Assembly (NCBI GenBank): GCA_016926925.1
Contig: JAFGNQ010000380.1
Coordinates: forward strand, 1 to 20,149
Length of the DNA: 20,149 nucleotides
Source of the DNA: Candidatus Aminicenantota bacterium
Lineage (GTDB): Bacteria; Acidobacteriota; Aminicenantia; Aminicenantales; Aminicenantaceae
Direction of reading: 5' to 3'
The stretch's first letter is position 1. Each line of letters starts with the position of its first letter. The notes beneath the pieces are model-generated. The model was not told where the DNA came from. It worked only from the letters and a program-made list of their open reading frames with translations, and searched no databases. Position numbers and translations under genes: made by a program. Shown here in pieces: positions 1 through 7,618 of this stretch.

Positions 1-2
1 CC

Positions 3-944
3 ACCAACATGGCCGGCCGCGGGACCGACATCAAGCTTGGGGGAGACGACGAGCAGGAAAAAGACAAGGTTACCGCCCTGGGTGGATTGTATGTCATCGG
101 AACGAACAGACATGAAAGCCTGCGCATCGATTTGCAGTTGCGCGGCCGGGCCGGGCGCCAGGGAGATCCCGGTTCTTCCCGGTTTTTCATCAGTTTGGAG
201 GACAGTCTCATCCAGCGCTATGGGATCAAGAATCGTTTGCCGAAAAACGTCAGGGATTTGAAAAAAGATGAGCCCATAGACAATATCATCGTGAACCGGG
301 AGATCGTACACGGACAGCGTGTTGTGGAAGGACAGAATTTCGAAATCCGGAAATCGCTTTGGAATTACTCATTCATTATCGAAAACCAGAGACAGAAAAT
401 TTTTCAAAAACGTGCCGATGTCTTTTCGGCAGTATCCTCTCCGAAAGTGTTCGCAAAAAGGCAGCAGGCAAAATATATGGAATGGCTTGCCCACTTGGGA
501 GAGGAAAAGATGGCCGCTATCGAGCGGCAGGTCACGCTCTTTCAAATAGACCGGGCTTGGACGGAGCATTTGGCTATGATCGCCGATGTGCGGGAAAGCA
601 TCCATCTGGTGAATGTGGGCGGTCAAACTCCCATTGATGAGTTAAACAGGATCGTTACGCCGGAATTTTTGGCGCTCGAAAACCGAATCGAAGATGGTGT
701 CCTTACCATGTTCCATTCGCTGGAGCTGAAAAATGGAGACATCGATCTCGAAGAGGCCGGAATACGCGGTCCGTCATCCACATGGACTTACCTTATCAGC
801 GACAGCCAATTCGGTTTCTGGATGGAAATGATCAAAGGTAAGAACATCGGCTTTATTGCCGGAGCCGTCGCTTTGCACGCGCCCTTTTTTGTCCTTTATG
901 GCATCTTGAAAAAGCTCTTCCGTCGAAGAAAAACGGAAGAATAG
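3..944 (+). CDS. secA: SecA-family preprotein translocase ATPase, C-terminal part (5' end outside window)
   Basis: This is the last 313 codons of a SecA-type motor ATPase; the reading frame is open to the window edge, so the N-terminus and Walker motifs are missing. The visible part starts inside helicase motif V ([14 protein letters not shown]) and continues with the motif VI region ([18 protein letters not shown]). It then runs into the scaffold region ([16 protein letters not shown]) and a helical segment ([22 protein letters not shown]). Standard SecA has about 390 residues after motif V; here there are about 310. The segment normally reading LLEYDDVMNxQR is changed to [12 protein letters not shown], and the cysteine-rich zinc tail is absent. 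The protein ends instead in a hydrophobic stretch (about visible residues 279-303, [20 protein letters not shown]) followed by the basic end FRRRKTEE. A divergent or accessory SecA paralogue (SecA2-like) is more likely than the housekeeping copy. It ends in TAG. Confidence 0.9.
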   Translation, partial: TNMAGRGTDIKLGGDDEQEKDKVTALGGLYVIGTNRHESLRIDLQLRGRAGRQGDPGSSRFFISLEDSLIQRYGIKNRLPKNVRDLKKDEPIDNIIVNREIVHGQRVVEGQNFEIRKSLWNYSFIIENQRQKIFQKRADVFSAVSSPKVFAKRQQAKYMEWLAHLGEEKMAAIERQVTLFQIDRAWTEHLAMIADVRESIHLVNVGGQTPIDELNRIVTPEFLALENRIEDGVLTMFHSLELKNGDIDLEEAGIRGPSSTWTYLISDSQFGFWMEMIKGKNIGFIAGAVALHAPFFVLYGILKKLFRRRKTEE

Positions 945-1039
945 GTTTTATGAGCAATATTTTTTATGAACAATTCAGGTTTTGCATCTAGCTTCGTTTT
1001 TTGATAATTTACGCATATCCGATTCAGGAGGAGAATCCT

Positions 1040-2434
1040 ATGCAGGGGAAAAAATACATAAAGAAAGGCTTTATCGCATTTATCGGTGTTCTGTTTCTTG
1101 TTTTCTTCGTTCAATGTGCATTTAAAAGCTTTCAAGAGAAATACATCTCGAATGAGGTCAAGGACAGCATTAAAAAACGGGTCGACAATGCAGAAAGTGT
1201 TGGTATCGTTGTCGGTATCATAAACGCGGATGGAAAAACGGAGTCCTTCTGCTACGGTACTATGGGCTTGGATGACGATAGACCTGTGGACGAGCACTCC
1301 GTCTATGAGATAGGATCGATCTCCAAAGTATTTACCTGTACGGTTTTGGCGGATATGATCGAAGAAAAAACTCTCGATTTGACAGACCCGGCGGATATGT
1401 ATCTGCCTCAAAGGGTAACACTGCCTTTGCGTAACGGGATGAAAATCACTCTGGAACATTTGGCCACTCACACTTCGTCTTTGCCCAGAATGCCTTCAAA
1501 CTACAGGCCGGCCGACCCTCTCAATCCCTATGCCGATTACACGGTTCAGAATCTGTATGATTTTCTCTCTCAATGCACTTTGACACGGGATATCGGCTCC
1601 GAATACGAATATTCCAACCTGGCCATGGGTCTTCTCGGACACATCTTGAGTTTGAAAGCCGGAGTGAGCTATGAAGATATGATCGTGGAAAGGATATGCC
1701 GGCCGTTGGGCATGGAAAGCACGGTCATTTCGCTCAGTCCGGAATTGAAGAAAAGATTGGCCAAACCTCATAATGCCAAAGGAGAAGTCTCCCTCTGGGA
1801 TATACCCACCCTGGCCGGTGCCGGTGCTATCAGGTCCACTGCAGATGATATGCTGGCTTTTCTCTACGCCAACATGGGGCTGAAACAGACGGAATTGCTC
1901 CCGGCTATGGAGATGGCTCATGAGCCACGTGTGGATGCCGGTGAAGATATGCATGTCGGCTTAGGGTGGCATATCAGAGATAATGGACAGACAAAGATCG
2001 TCTGGCACAACGGTGGAACCGGAGGGTACAGGACCTTTGCCGGATTCGTCAAGGACAAGAAAATCGGGGTAATCGTGCTTTCGAACATGAATATCGGACA
2101 GGACGACATCGGATTTCATCTTTTGGACAATTCCTATAAATTGAAGAGCGTCGAAGACATTTTCGAGGTAGAACCGCAAATCCTGAATACATATGCGGGA
2201 GAGTATAAGATCAAAGACAGTGATGAAATTCATTACGTGACTAGGAGAGGAAGACAGCTCATTTTAAAGTCTCCCGAACAGCGTCCCATCATACTTTTCC
2301 CTAAATCGGAGACAGAGTTCAAGATCAAATTTTCGACGATGCGGATTGCCTTTAAAGGGGATGATTCTGGGGAAATCATCGGGATGATGATGCTTGAGCC
2401 GGCAAAAAAGATCGAAGCCATGAAACTGAAGTGA
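1040..2434 (+). CDS. Serine hydrolase, beta-lactamase class C / PBP4* family, membrane-anchored
   Basis: Predicted 464-residue envelope serine hydrolase of the class C beta-lactamase/DD-peptidase fold. The catalytic set is complete: SISK (S93, K96), YSN (Y191-N193) and HNG (H323-G325), the last within VWHNGGTGGY. Residues 10-26 form an N-terminal membrane helix; C26 is not in a good lipobox, so I read it as a signal anchor. About 100 residues after the catalytic domain (from NTYAGEYKI on) look like the beta-rich C-terminal domain often found on such hydrolases. I start at the ATG at 1040 because AGGAGG at 1027-1032 sits correctly before it; a TTG 13 codons upstream is less likely. Substrate cannot be told: family members act on peptidoglycan peptides, D-amino-acid peptides or esters. 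It precedes the split permease by 61 bases. Confidence 0.92.
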   Translation: MQGKKYIKKGFIAFIGVLFLVFFVQCAFKSFQEKYISNEVKDSIKKRVDNAESVGIVVGIINADGKTESFCYGTMGLDDDRPVDEHSVYEIGSISKVFTCTVLADMIEEKTLDLTDPADMYLPQRVTLPLRNGMKITLEHLATHTSSLPRMPSNYRPADPLNPYADYTVQNLYDFLSQCTLTRDIGSEYEYSNLAMGLLGHILSLKAGVSYEDMIVERICRPLGMESTVISLSPELKKRLAKPHNAKGEVSLWDIPTLAGAGAIRSTADDMLAFLYANMGLKQTELLPAMEMAHEPRVDAGEDMHVGLGWHIRDNGQTKIVWHNGGTGGYRTFAGFVKDKKIGVIVLSNMNIGQDDIGFHLLDNSYKLKSVEDIFEVEPQILNTYAGEYKIKDSDEIHYVTRRGRQLILKSPEQRPIILFPKSETEFKIKFSTMRIAFKGDDSGEIIGMMMLEPAKKIEAMKLK

Positions 2435-2495
2435 ACTTTTCCTTCATAATCCAAGCGATATGGACGAGAAACATTTCACCTAAAGGAGTTGTTCT

Positions 2496-4046
2496 ATGCT
2501 CAAGAACTATCTTTTGATGGCTTTCAGGAAACTTAAAAAACAGAAGGGGTACGCCCTTATCAATGTTGCCGGCCTCGCCATCGGTATGGCCTGCTGCATT
2601 CTCATCCTTTCTTTTGTCCTCACAGAGCTGAGCTTCGACAGGTATCATGATAATGCTAACAGGATTTACCGGCTCATTGCCAACTTGACTCTCGGCAATA
2701 CCCCCAATATGATCGCCACGAGCAATCCCATGTCATCGGTGAGTATGCGCGAGGAATTCACCGAAGTGCGGGCGGTGACACGCGTCTTCCCTTTCAGGAG
2801 GGCGCCTTTGAAGTACGGTGATGTCGAATTTTATGAAGAGAGGATATTTTATGCCGACGCTTCGATTTTCGATGTCTTCACTTTCCCCATGATAAAAGGT
2901 GATCCTAAAACAGCTTTGACGACGGCCAATTCCCTAGTTCTTACGGAAGATACAGCCGCGAAATATTTCGGCAAGCAGGATCCTATCGGCAAGATATTGA
3001 AGATAAACGATCAGTATGACTGCAAAGTTACCGGAGTTGTCCGGAATGTCCCGCAAAACTCGCACTTCACCTTCGATATGCTTCTTTCACTGGAAACTTT
3101 CATTCAGCTCAACAAACCCATGTTCGAGTCGTGGATGGGGCCGTTCGGGTTTCATGCCTACCTTCTGCTTGAAGAGAATGTCGACTACAAGGCTCTTGAA
3201 AAGAAATTTCCCGCGCTCATCGAGAAGCACGCCGGGGAATCTCTGAGGAGTTATGGTGCCGCACTCGATTTCTACCTCCAACCGCTGACCAAGACCCATC
3301 TCTACTCCGACTATCGCCATGAGATCTCGGTCCAGGGTGATATCAAGTATGTCTATGTCTTCGGCTTCATCGCTGTTTTCGTTCTTCTTATCGCCTGCTT
3401 CAATTTCATGAACATAGGAACGGCCAGGTCCCTGACGCGGGCCAGAGAAGTGGGGATGAGGAAGGTTTTGGGAGCGGATAAGGGCAATCTGATACGACAA
3501 TTTCTGGGGGAATCTCTGTTTTACAGCTTCATTTCACTCGCTTTGGCCGTTATTCTTGCCCATCTTGCTCTGCCGGTTTTCCGCACGCTGTCCGGCCGTC
3601 CGTTGAGCATCGATTATACGGCTATCCCCTGGCTCATTCCGGGCTTCATCGGATTGGCCTTCATCGTCGGGATGTTTGCCGGAAGCTACCCCGCCCTGTT
3701 TTTAGCCTCTTTCCATCCAGCTAAAGTCCTGAAGGATATCCTGAGACCAGGCTCGGGAAGCTACCGTTTCCGTCAGGTTCTTGTCCTTCTCCAGTTTGTG
3801 ATATCCATCACGCTTATTATCTGCACCCTCGTCGTCTTCAAGCAGCTCCTCTTTATGAAGAACAAGAATTTGGGCTTTGATAAAGAACATGTTGTCGTCA
3901 TCCCGATTATGGACAACACGATCAGGCAGTCCATCGAAGCCATAAAGACGGATCTCAGGAAACATCCCGGAATCATAAGCGTTGCGGCCGGCTCGCACGA
4001 ACCCGGAGGCCGGCCAAGCGGCGGCTCCTACCAGCCCGAAGCATAG
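2496..4046 (+). CDS. Permease N-terminal fragment (516 residues) up to the internal TAG
   Basis: The start is well supported: AAAGGAG at 2482-2488 precedes the ATG. It opens with the signature of lone FtsX-like permeases (NYLLMAFRKLKKQKGYALIN, then a helix at about residues 20-42). A MacB-type periplasmic domain follows (about 45-280; VLTEDTAAKYFGKQDPIGK is its conserved core). Membrane helices lie at about 285-308, 335-358 and 372-400, and a fourth at about 427-450 begins the second half of the protein. This piece lacks the second periplasmic domain and the last three helices, so on its own it should not make a normal transporter. No ATPase partner gene is visible nearby; in related proteins the ATPase is often encoded elsewhere. 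Confidence 0.8.
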   Translation: MLKNYLLMAFRKLKKQKGYALINVAGLAIGMACCILILSFVLTELSFDRYHDNANRIYRLIANLTLGNTPNMIATSNPMSSVSMREEFTEVRAVTRVFPFRRAPLKYGDVEFYEERIFYADASIFDVFTFPMIKGDPKTALTTANSLVLTEDTAAKYFGKQDPIGKILKINDQYDCKVTGVVRNVPQNSHFTFDMLLSLETFIQLNKPMFESWMGPFGFHAYLLLEENVDYKALEKKFPALIEKHAGESLRSYGAALDFYLQPLTKTHLYSDYRHEISVQGDIKYVYVFGFIAVFVLLIACFNFMNIGTARSLTRAREVGMRKVLGADKGNLIRQFLGESLFYSFISLALAVILAHLALPVFRTLSGRPLSIDYTAIPWLIPGFIGLAFIVGMFAGSYPALFLASFHPAKVLKDILRPGSGSYRFRQVLVLLQFVISITLIICTLVVFKQLLFMKNKNLGFDKEHVVVIPIMDNTIRQSIEAIKTDLRKHPGIISVAAGSHEPGGRPSGGSYQPEA

Positions 4047-4064
4047 CCTGACGGAAAGACGGTT

Positions 4065-4895
4065 ATGATGGACGGCTTCAGTATCGACCACGACTACATT
4101 CCGACCCTGGGGATTGAAATCATCTCCGGTCGGAATTTCTCCCCTGAGTTTCCTGCGGATGAAAAAGAGTCTGTACTCATCAACGAATATGCCGCTAAGG
4201 AGATCGGATGGGATGATCCGCTCGGAAAGACGATAAAATCTCCCGGCCAACCCAAAGGAAAGACCGTAGTCGGCGTTATACGGGATTGGCATTTTCAGGC
4301 GCCGCACAAAGCCGTCAGGGGCAACATCCTCAATAACGGACAGGCAGGATTTTTCGGCTACCGCTTCGTCTTTGTTAAAATTTCTGCCGGAAGCATTCCT
4401 GAGATCCTGAGTTTTATAAAAGACAAATGGCGGGAGTTCGATCCCAACCGCACCCTTGATTACCATTTTCTGGATGCCTCCTATGATGCCCAATACAGGG
4501 ATCAGGAACGGCTGAGCCGGGTTTTTACGTATTTCACCGCGTTCGCCATATTCATTGCCTGTTTGGGCCTCTTGGGGATGTCTGCCTTTGCCGCCGAACG
4601 GAGAACAAAAGAAATCGGCATCCGTAAAGTGCTGGGTGCTTCCATACCCGATATTGTCGTCATGCTGAGCAGGGAAGTGATCATCATTACCATCATTGCC
4701 AATGTCATTGCCTGGCCTCTGGCATATTTCCTGATGAAAAGATGGCTCCAGGATTTTCCCTTCCGGACGGAGATGGGTTTTTTGACCTTCCTCGTTTCCG
4801 CCCTCCTCATTTTCGTTATCGGATTCGCGACCACTTCTTATCAATCCATTAAAGCGAGTCTTGCCAATCCTATGGATTCCCTGCGTTTTGAATAA
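4065..4895 (+). CDS. Permease C-terminal fragment (276 residues) after the internal TAG
   Basis: Same frame as the upstream part, beginning at the first ATG after the internal stop (MMDGFSIDHDY). No convincing ribosome binding site precedes it, so separate translation is doubtful. It carries the rest of the second periplasmic domain (LINEYAAKEIGWDDPLGKTI) and three C-terminal membrane helices at about residues 160-180, 205-228 and 238-262. The FtsX signature RRTKEIGIRKVLGAS lies between the first and second of these and mirrors ARSLTRAREVGMRKVLGA in the first half, as expected for a two-repeat permease. Confidence 0.75.
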   Translation: MMDGFSIDHDYIPTLGIEIISGRNFSPEFPADEKESVLINEYAAKEIGWDDPLGKTIKSPGQPKGKTVVGVIRDWHFQAPHKAVRGNILNNGQAGFFGYRFVFVKISAGSIPEILSFIKDKWREFDPNRTLDYHFLDASYDAQYRDQERLSRVFTYFTAFAIFIACLGLLGMSAFAAERRTKEIGIRKVLGASIPDIVVMLSREVIIITIIANVIAWPLAYFLMKRWLQDFPFRTEMGFLTFLVSALLIFVIGFATTSYQSIKASLANPMDSLRFE

Positions 4896-4948
4896 GTTCT
4901 GATTATCCATATTTGCAGGGAGAAAGAGGCCACGCTCAAGTACGCTGC

Positions 4949-4977
4949 TTGACAATATTCAGTACTATGAATATAAT
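4949..4977 (+). promoter_or_regulatory. Perfect-consensus sigma-70-type promoter
   Basis: TTGACA at 4949-4954 and TATAAT at 4972-4977 are separated by exactly 17 bases, so both hexamers and the spacer match the housekeeping consensus. Transcription would start near 4984 and read into the small membrane peptide, the lipoprotein and the L,D-transpeptidase genes. The match suggests strong constitutive expression unless a repressor acts. Confidence 0.75.
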
Positions 4978-4998
4978 AGCCTCAACGAGGTTTTGAAT

Positions 4999-5058
4999 AT
5001 GAAATCCTCTCATAATGGTGTGGATCTCATGAAGGGGTTGAACCCTCCTCCTCTCTAA
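4999..5058 (+). CDS. Possible leader peptide (19 residues) with a triple-proline end
   Basis: A small open frame inside the mRNA leader, reading MKSSHNGVDLMKGLNPPPL and then TAA. GAGG at 4987-4990 lies eight bases before the ATG. The Pro-Pro-Pro run right before the stop is the kind of sequence at which ribosomes slow without EF-P, so it could act as a regulatory leader. There is no homology evidence and such short frames arise by chance; treat it as a candidate only. Confidence 0.2.
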   Translation: MKSSHNGVDLMKGLNPPPL

Positions 5059-5127
5059 TCTGCTCAAGTTTTTCCGCAAAAAATTTGGTAAGAGAAAAAA
5101 GTCGGAATATACTCGAATGGAGATCTC

Positions 5128-5244
5128 ATGATGAAGTGGACTAAATGGTCTACCCTAGGTTTAGGTGCAATGACTGCCATTATTTTGGCGGCATTTTGGA
5201 AAAATCCGTTATTCCGGATGAAAAAGTCCCGCTTGGGACGATAA
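5128..5244 (+). CDS. Small single-helix membrane protein (38 residues)
   Basis: A short gene between the operon promoter and the lipoprotein. The ATG at 5128 (or 5131) follows GGAG at 5119-5122 with normal spacing. The peptide is MMKWTKWSTLGLGAMTAIIL, continuing with AAFWKNPLFRMKKSRLGR. One membrane helix covers about residues 9-24, and the basic C-terminus (RMKKSRLGR) suggests that this end stays in the cytoplasm. Its stop lies 24 bases before the lipoprotein ATG. I do not recognise a family. The ribosome site, hydrophobic helix and operon position make it likely to be translated. Confidence 0.5.
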   Translation: MMKWTKWSTLGLGAMTAIILAAFWKNPLFRMKKSRLGR

Positions 5245-5268
5245 CTCATAATGAAATCGGAGGAAAAA

Positions 5269-5859
5269 ATGAAAAATTGGCTAAAATTTATTGGATTAGG
5301 GGTATTGATTGTTGTCTTCATGGCAGGCTGTTCCAAGCCGGCAAAGGAAATGGACGCCGCCAAGGCTGCTGTCCAGGCCGCTGTGGACGAAGGGGCCGGC
5401 ATCTATGCCGAGCAAGAACTGGAAACGCTCCAAACCGACCTGACCGCCGCCATGGATACGGTGGATGCGAAGAGCAAGAAGTTCTTCAAGAGCTACGGCG
5501 ATGCCAAGGAGATGCTGGCTGGTGTCACGGCTAAAGCCGAAGAACTCAAAGCAGCCATTCCCGCAAAAAAGGAAGAGGCCAAGAATGAGGCCATGGTAGC
5601 CATGGAAGAGGCCAAGGCCGCAGTCGAAGAAGCCAAAATGCTTTTGGCAGACGCCCCTAGAGGAAAAGGCACCAAGGCCGATATCGAAGCATTCACTTCG
5701 GACCTTCAAGGTTTGGAAGATATGATGCCGGAAATCCAGGTCAAGATGGACAATCTGGACTTCTTGGGAGCGACAGAATCGGCCATGACCATCAAGGATA
5801 AAGCTTCCGGCATTTCAGAACAAATTAAAGCCGCAATGGAAAAGGTGAAAAAGAGATAA
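5269..5859 (+). CDS. Alpha-helical, alanine/lysine-rich lipoprotein
   Basis: A 196-residue predicted lipoprotein. The signal peptide ends in VVFMAGC, a good lipobox, giving a lipidated cysteine near residue 21. The rest is almost entirely helix-forming and charged (EEAKAAVEEAKMLLAD and similar), with one break at about residues 125-133 (APRGKGTKAD). The chain ends in EKVKKR. I prefer the ATG at 5269, which has GGAGG at 5259-5263, over the ATG six codons upstream. It lies two bases before a lipoprotein L,D-transpeptidase. Helical lipoproteins with a C-terminal lysine can be fixed to peptidoglycan by L,D-transpeptidases, as Braun's lipoprotein is; that role is inferred here. It could also be a periplasmic helical protein of the DUF4398 kind. 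Confidence 0.85.
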   Translation: MKNWLKFIGLGVLIVVFMAGCSKPAKEMDAAKAAVQAAVDEGAGIYAEQELETLQTDLTAAMDTVDAKSKKFFKSYGDAKEMLAGVTAKAEELKAAIPAKKEEAKNEAMVAMEEAKAAVEEAKMLLADAPRGKGTKADIEAFTSDLQGLEDMMPEIQVKMDNLDFLGATESAMTIKDKASGISEQIKAAMEKVKKR

Positions 5860-5861
5860 TT

Positions 5862-6956
5862 ATGAAATTGAGAGCCCTCAGCTCTTGTCTGATAGCTCTC
5901 ATCGCAGCGCTGGCTGCTTGCAAAGCTCCCCCGGTTCCTCCTGAGGTCGAAAAAGCGGAAGTCCAATTCATTGATCTTCGGAGGGCCGGGGCGCCGGTTT
6001 ATTTTCCGGAGGAATACGAAGAGTACGTCCGTCTGACCGGGGAGGCGAAGGAAGGATTTTTCAAGACAAAAGCGAAATTCATCTGGTTCCGGAAGTATGA
6101 CAAATCCAGGACGGATTTCATATTGCTTCTGGAGAAGGGAGACTCCCTTCTCGAACGTCTCGAGATTTTCAAAAAAAATGAGGTCGAATCAGGAGCTTTC
6201 CGGCTGCGAGTCTTGAGAGAAAGAATGGATAATATCCGGAAAGTCGGGATTCTTATCCGGAACGGCCGCTATGCCCGCACTCTCCTTGTCAAAGCGGACA
6301 TCCTGGCTGTAGAAGGTGAGTCCTTGATAAAGAAAGGAGAGTACAGGTCAGCGAAAGACACGCTTTCCAGAGCGGAATTCTGCGTCGATGAGGGAGCGAA
6401 TTCTCTGATGTCGGTCCTTGAACGCTACAACGACTCTAATCTCCTTGAAACCTGGAAAACATGGGCCGAAGAGGCCGTCCGTCTTTCTCAGACAGAGGGC
6501 ATCCAGGTTATCCTCATCACCAAAATCGATCAAACGCTGACTCTCTATAAAAACGGCCGTTCCGTACGAACTTTCGCCGTTTCCATCGGCAGGGACGGTC
6601 TCTTCGACAAGAAACACGCGGGAGACTACGCGACGCCCGAAGGAAAATATCGGATCACAAAGAAAAATCCCGCTTCAAGATATCATAAAGCCCTTTTGAT
6701 CGATTATCCCAACTCCTCCGATCATGACACCTATGTCCGAAATCGACAGAACGGCTTGATTCCTTCCGGTGTGGGGATCGGAGGCCGGATCGAAATCCAC
6801 GGCGGGGGAAACGATGTGATTACCGACGGCTGTATTGGTATGGCGGATAGAGAGATCGACCTGCTCTATGACCTGGTGGATGCGGGGACTCCTGTGACTA
6901 TCATAGGCTCGAAAAGGAGCCTGAAATCGATGTTTGAGGAGGGAAATGATCACTGA
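5862..6956 (+). CDS. Lipoprotein L,D-transpeptidase (YkuD domain) with N-terminal helical domain
   Basis: A 364-residue predicted lipoprotein; the signal ends in ALAAC with C20 as the lipidated cysteine. Residues about 30-195 form a helical region that resembles the preceding lipoprotein. Residues about 205-350 are a YkuD catalytic domain, starting at the strand QVILITKIDQTLTLYKNGRS, with H313 (EIHGGG) and the nucleophile C324 in TDGCIGM. Many YkuD enzymes have SHGCIRM; the TDGC form is the variant seen in the YafK-like branch, so activity is plausible. Such enzymes make 3-3 cross-links in peptidoglycan, attach lipoproteins to it, or remove them. The gene starts two bases after the upstream stop and overlaps the next gene by 11 bases, so translation is probably coupled. 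Confidence 0.9.
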   Translation: MKLRALSSCLIALIAALAACKAPPVPPEVEKAEVQFIDLRRAGAPVYFPEEYEEYVRLTGEAKEGFFKTKAKFIWFRKYDKSRTDFILLLEKGDSLLERLEIFKKNEVESGAFRLRVLRERMDNIRKVGILIRNGRYARTLLVKADILAVEGESLIKKGEYRSAKDTLSRAEFCVDEGANSLMSVLERYNDSNLLETWKTWAEEAVRLSQTEGIQVILITKIDQTLTLYKNGRSVRTFAVSIGRDGLFDKKHAGDYATPEGKYRITKKNPASRYHKALLIDYPNSSDHDTYVRNRQNGLIPSGVGIGGRIEIHGGGNDVITDGCIGMADREIDLLYDLVDAGTPVTIIGSKRSLKSMFEEGNDH

Positions 6957-7617
6957 GCCTGGGCGCCCCGTTGAAAAGAGGAGAATTCTCTTGAAGGTTG
7001 CCGCAGGTCTGTTCCTTCTGTGGCTTCTGATTTTTGTCAGCGGTAACATCCTCTCTTGGGGACAGCGGGCTCATACGAAATCGGTGCTTTCAGAGACAAC
7101 GCTGGATGCGCCGGCGGAGAAAGCTCTAAAAGCGAAAGTCGACCGGATGCGGAGGTCTCTCCAACAAATATCCTCCAAGGGAATCCACATCGTCATCGAT
7201 TCGGGAAGAAACGTCCTCACCCTTAAAAAGGGCGGCACCATTTTGAGGGAAGCCGTGGTGTCCTGTGGGAGCGGTAATATTCTGGAGGATCCCAACGGAG
7301 ATAGACGCTGGATTTTCGATACGCCCCGGGGCGTTTTCGCCGTCACATCCAAGATAACCGACCCGGCTTGGATCAAACCCGACTGGGCTTTTGTCGAAGA
7401 GGGGGAGCCTGTTCCTGAAGACCCCCGGCTTCGAATCGAGACCGGAGTGTTGGGAGATTATGCGCTGGGTTTCGGGGATGGATTCTTCATCCACGGCACC
7501 CTTTACAGCCGGCTTTTAGGCCGGAACGTAACCCACGGCTGCATTCGCGTTGGAGACGATGACCTCAAAGCCGTCTTCAAGACAGTCCAAATAGGGACTC
7601 CCATCTTCATATACTGA
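6946..7617 (+). CDS. Membrane-anchored L,D-transpeptidase (YkuD domain)
   Basis: A 223-residue enzyme with one N-terminal helix (about 15-33) anchoring it to the inner membrane. The YkuD domain spans about residues 78-223. The catalytic set is complete: H183 in FFIHGTLY and the nucleophile C199 in VTHGCIRV. I choose the ATG at 6946 because GAGGAGGGAA just upstream is a strong ribosome binding site; the TTG at 6934 overlaps that site. It overlaps the upstream transpeptidase by 11 bases and is followed one base later by a third related gene. Expected to use a tetrapeptide donor to cross-link peptidoglycan or attach a protein; the acceptor is not evident from sequence. Confidence 0.92.
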   Translation: MITEPGRPVEKRRILLKVAAGLFLLWLLIFVSGNILSWGQRAHTKSVLSETTLDAPAEKALKAKVDRMRRSLQQISSKGIHIVIDSGRNVLTLKKGGTILREAVVSCGSGNILEDPNGDRRWIFDTPRGVFAVTSKITDPAWIKPDWAFVEEGEPVPEDPRLRIETGVLGDYALGFGDGFFIHGTLYSRLLGRNVTHGCIRVGDDDLKAVFKTVQIGTPIFIY

Positions 7618-7618
7618 C

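Larger units (their letters stand above)
2496..4895 (+). pseudogene. FtsX/MacB-like ABC transporter permease interrupted by an in-frame TAG
   Basis: One continuous reading frame of 800 codons with a single internal TAG at 4044-4046 (codon 517). Before it the protein reads SYQPEA and after it PDGKTVMMDGFSIDHDY, which matches the unbroken course of large FtsX-domain permeases of about 800 residues. The complete protein would have an N-terminal helix, a periplasmic domain, three helices, a fourth helix, a second periplasmic domain and three C-terminal helices. There is no frame change, so one base substitution (for example CAG to TAG) is enough to explain the break. SecA (944) and the large ATPase gene (17410) also end in TAG, so TAG seems to be an ordinary stop in this genome. 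Whether the break is real, a sequencing error or strain variation cannot be decided here. Confidence 0.85.
4896..5127 (+). other. Intergenic region with promoter and 5' leader of the transpeptidase operon
   Basis: It contains a consensus promoter (4949-4977). The remaining 140 bases to the first operon ATG would form an mRNA leader. The leader holds a 19-codon open frame (4999-5058) and a short imperfect hairpin around GGGGTTGAACCC (5035-5046). I see no tRNA, attenuator with a T-run, or known riboswitch. Confidence 0.5.

Noticed and set aside
1001..1039. Upstream TTG start for the serine hydrolase
   Set aside because: The ATG at 1040 has AGGAGG at the right distance and gives a normal signal anchor.
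4044..4046. TAG as a recoded sense codon (pyrrolysine or suppressor)
   Set aside because: TAG ends at least two normal genes here (944 and 17410), and FtsX-like permeases are not known pyrrolysine proteins. A point mutation is simpler.
3702..4955. A 417-codon open frame on the minus strand, opposite the split permease
   Set aside because: It has no ribosome site and no recognisable motif, and its composition is what the complement of the permease gives. The plus-strand frame carries clear FtsX motifs.
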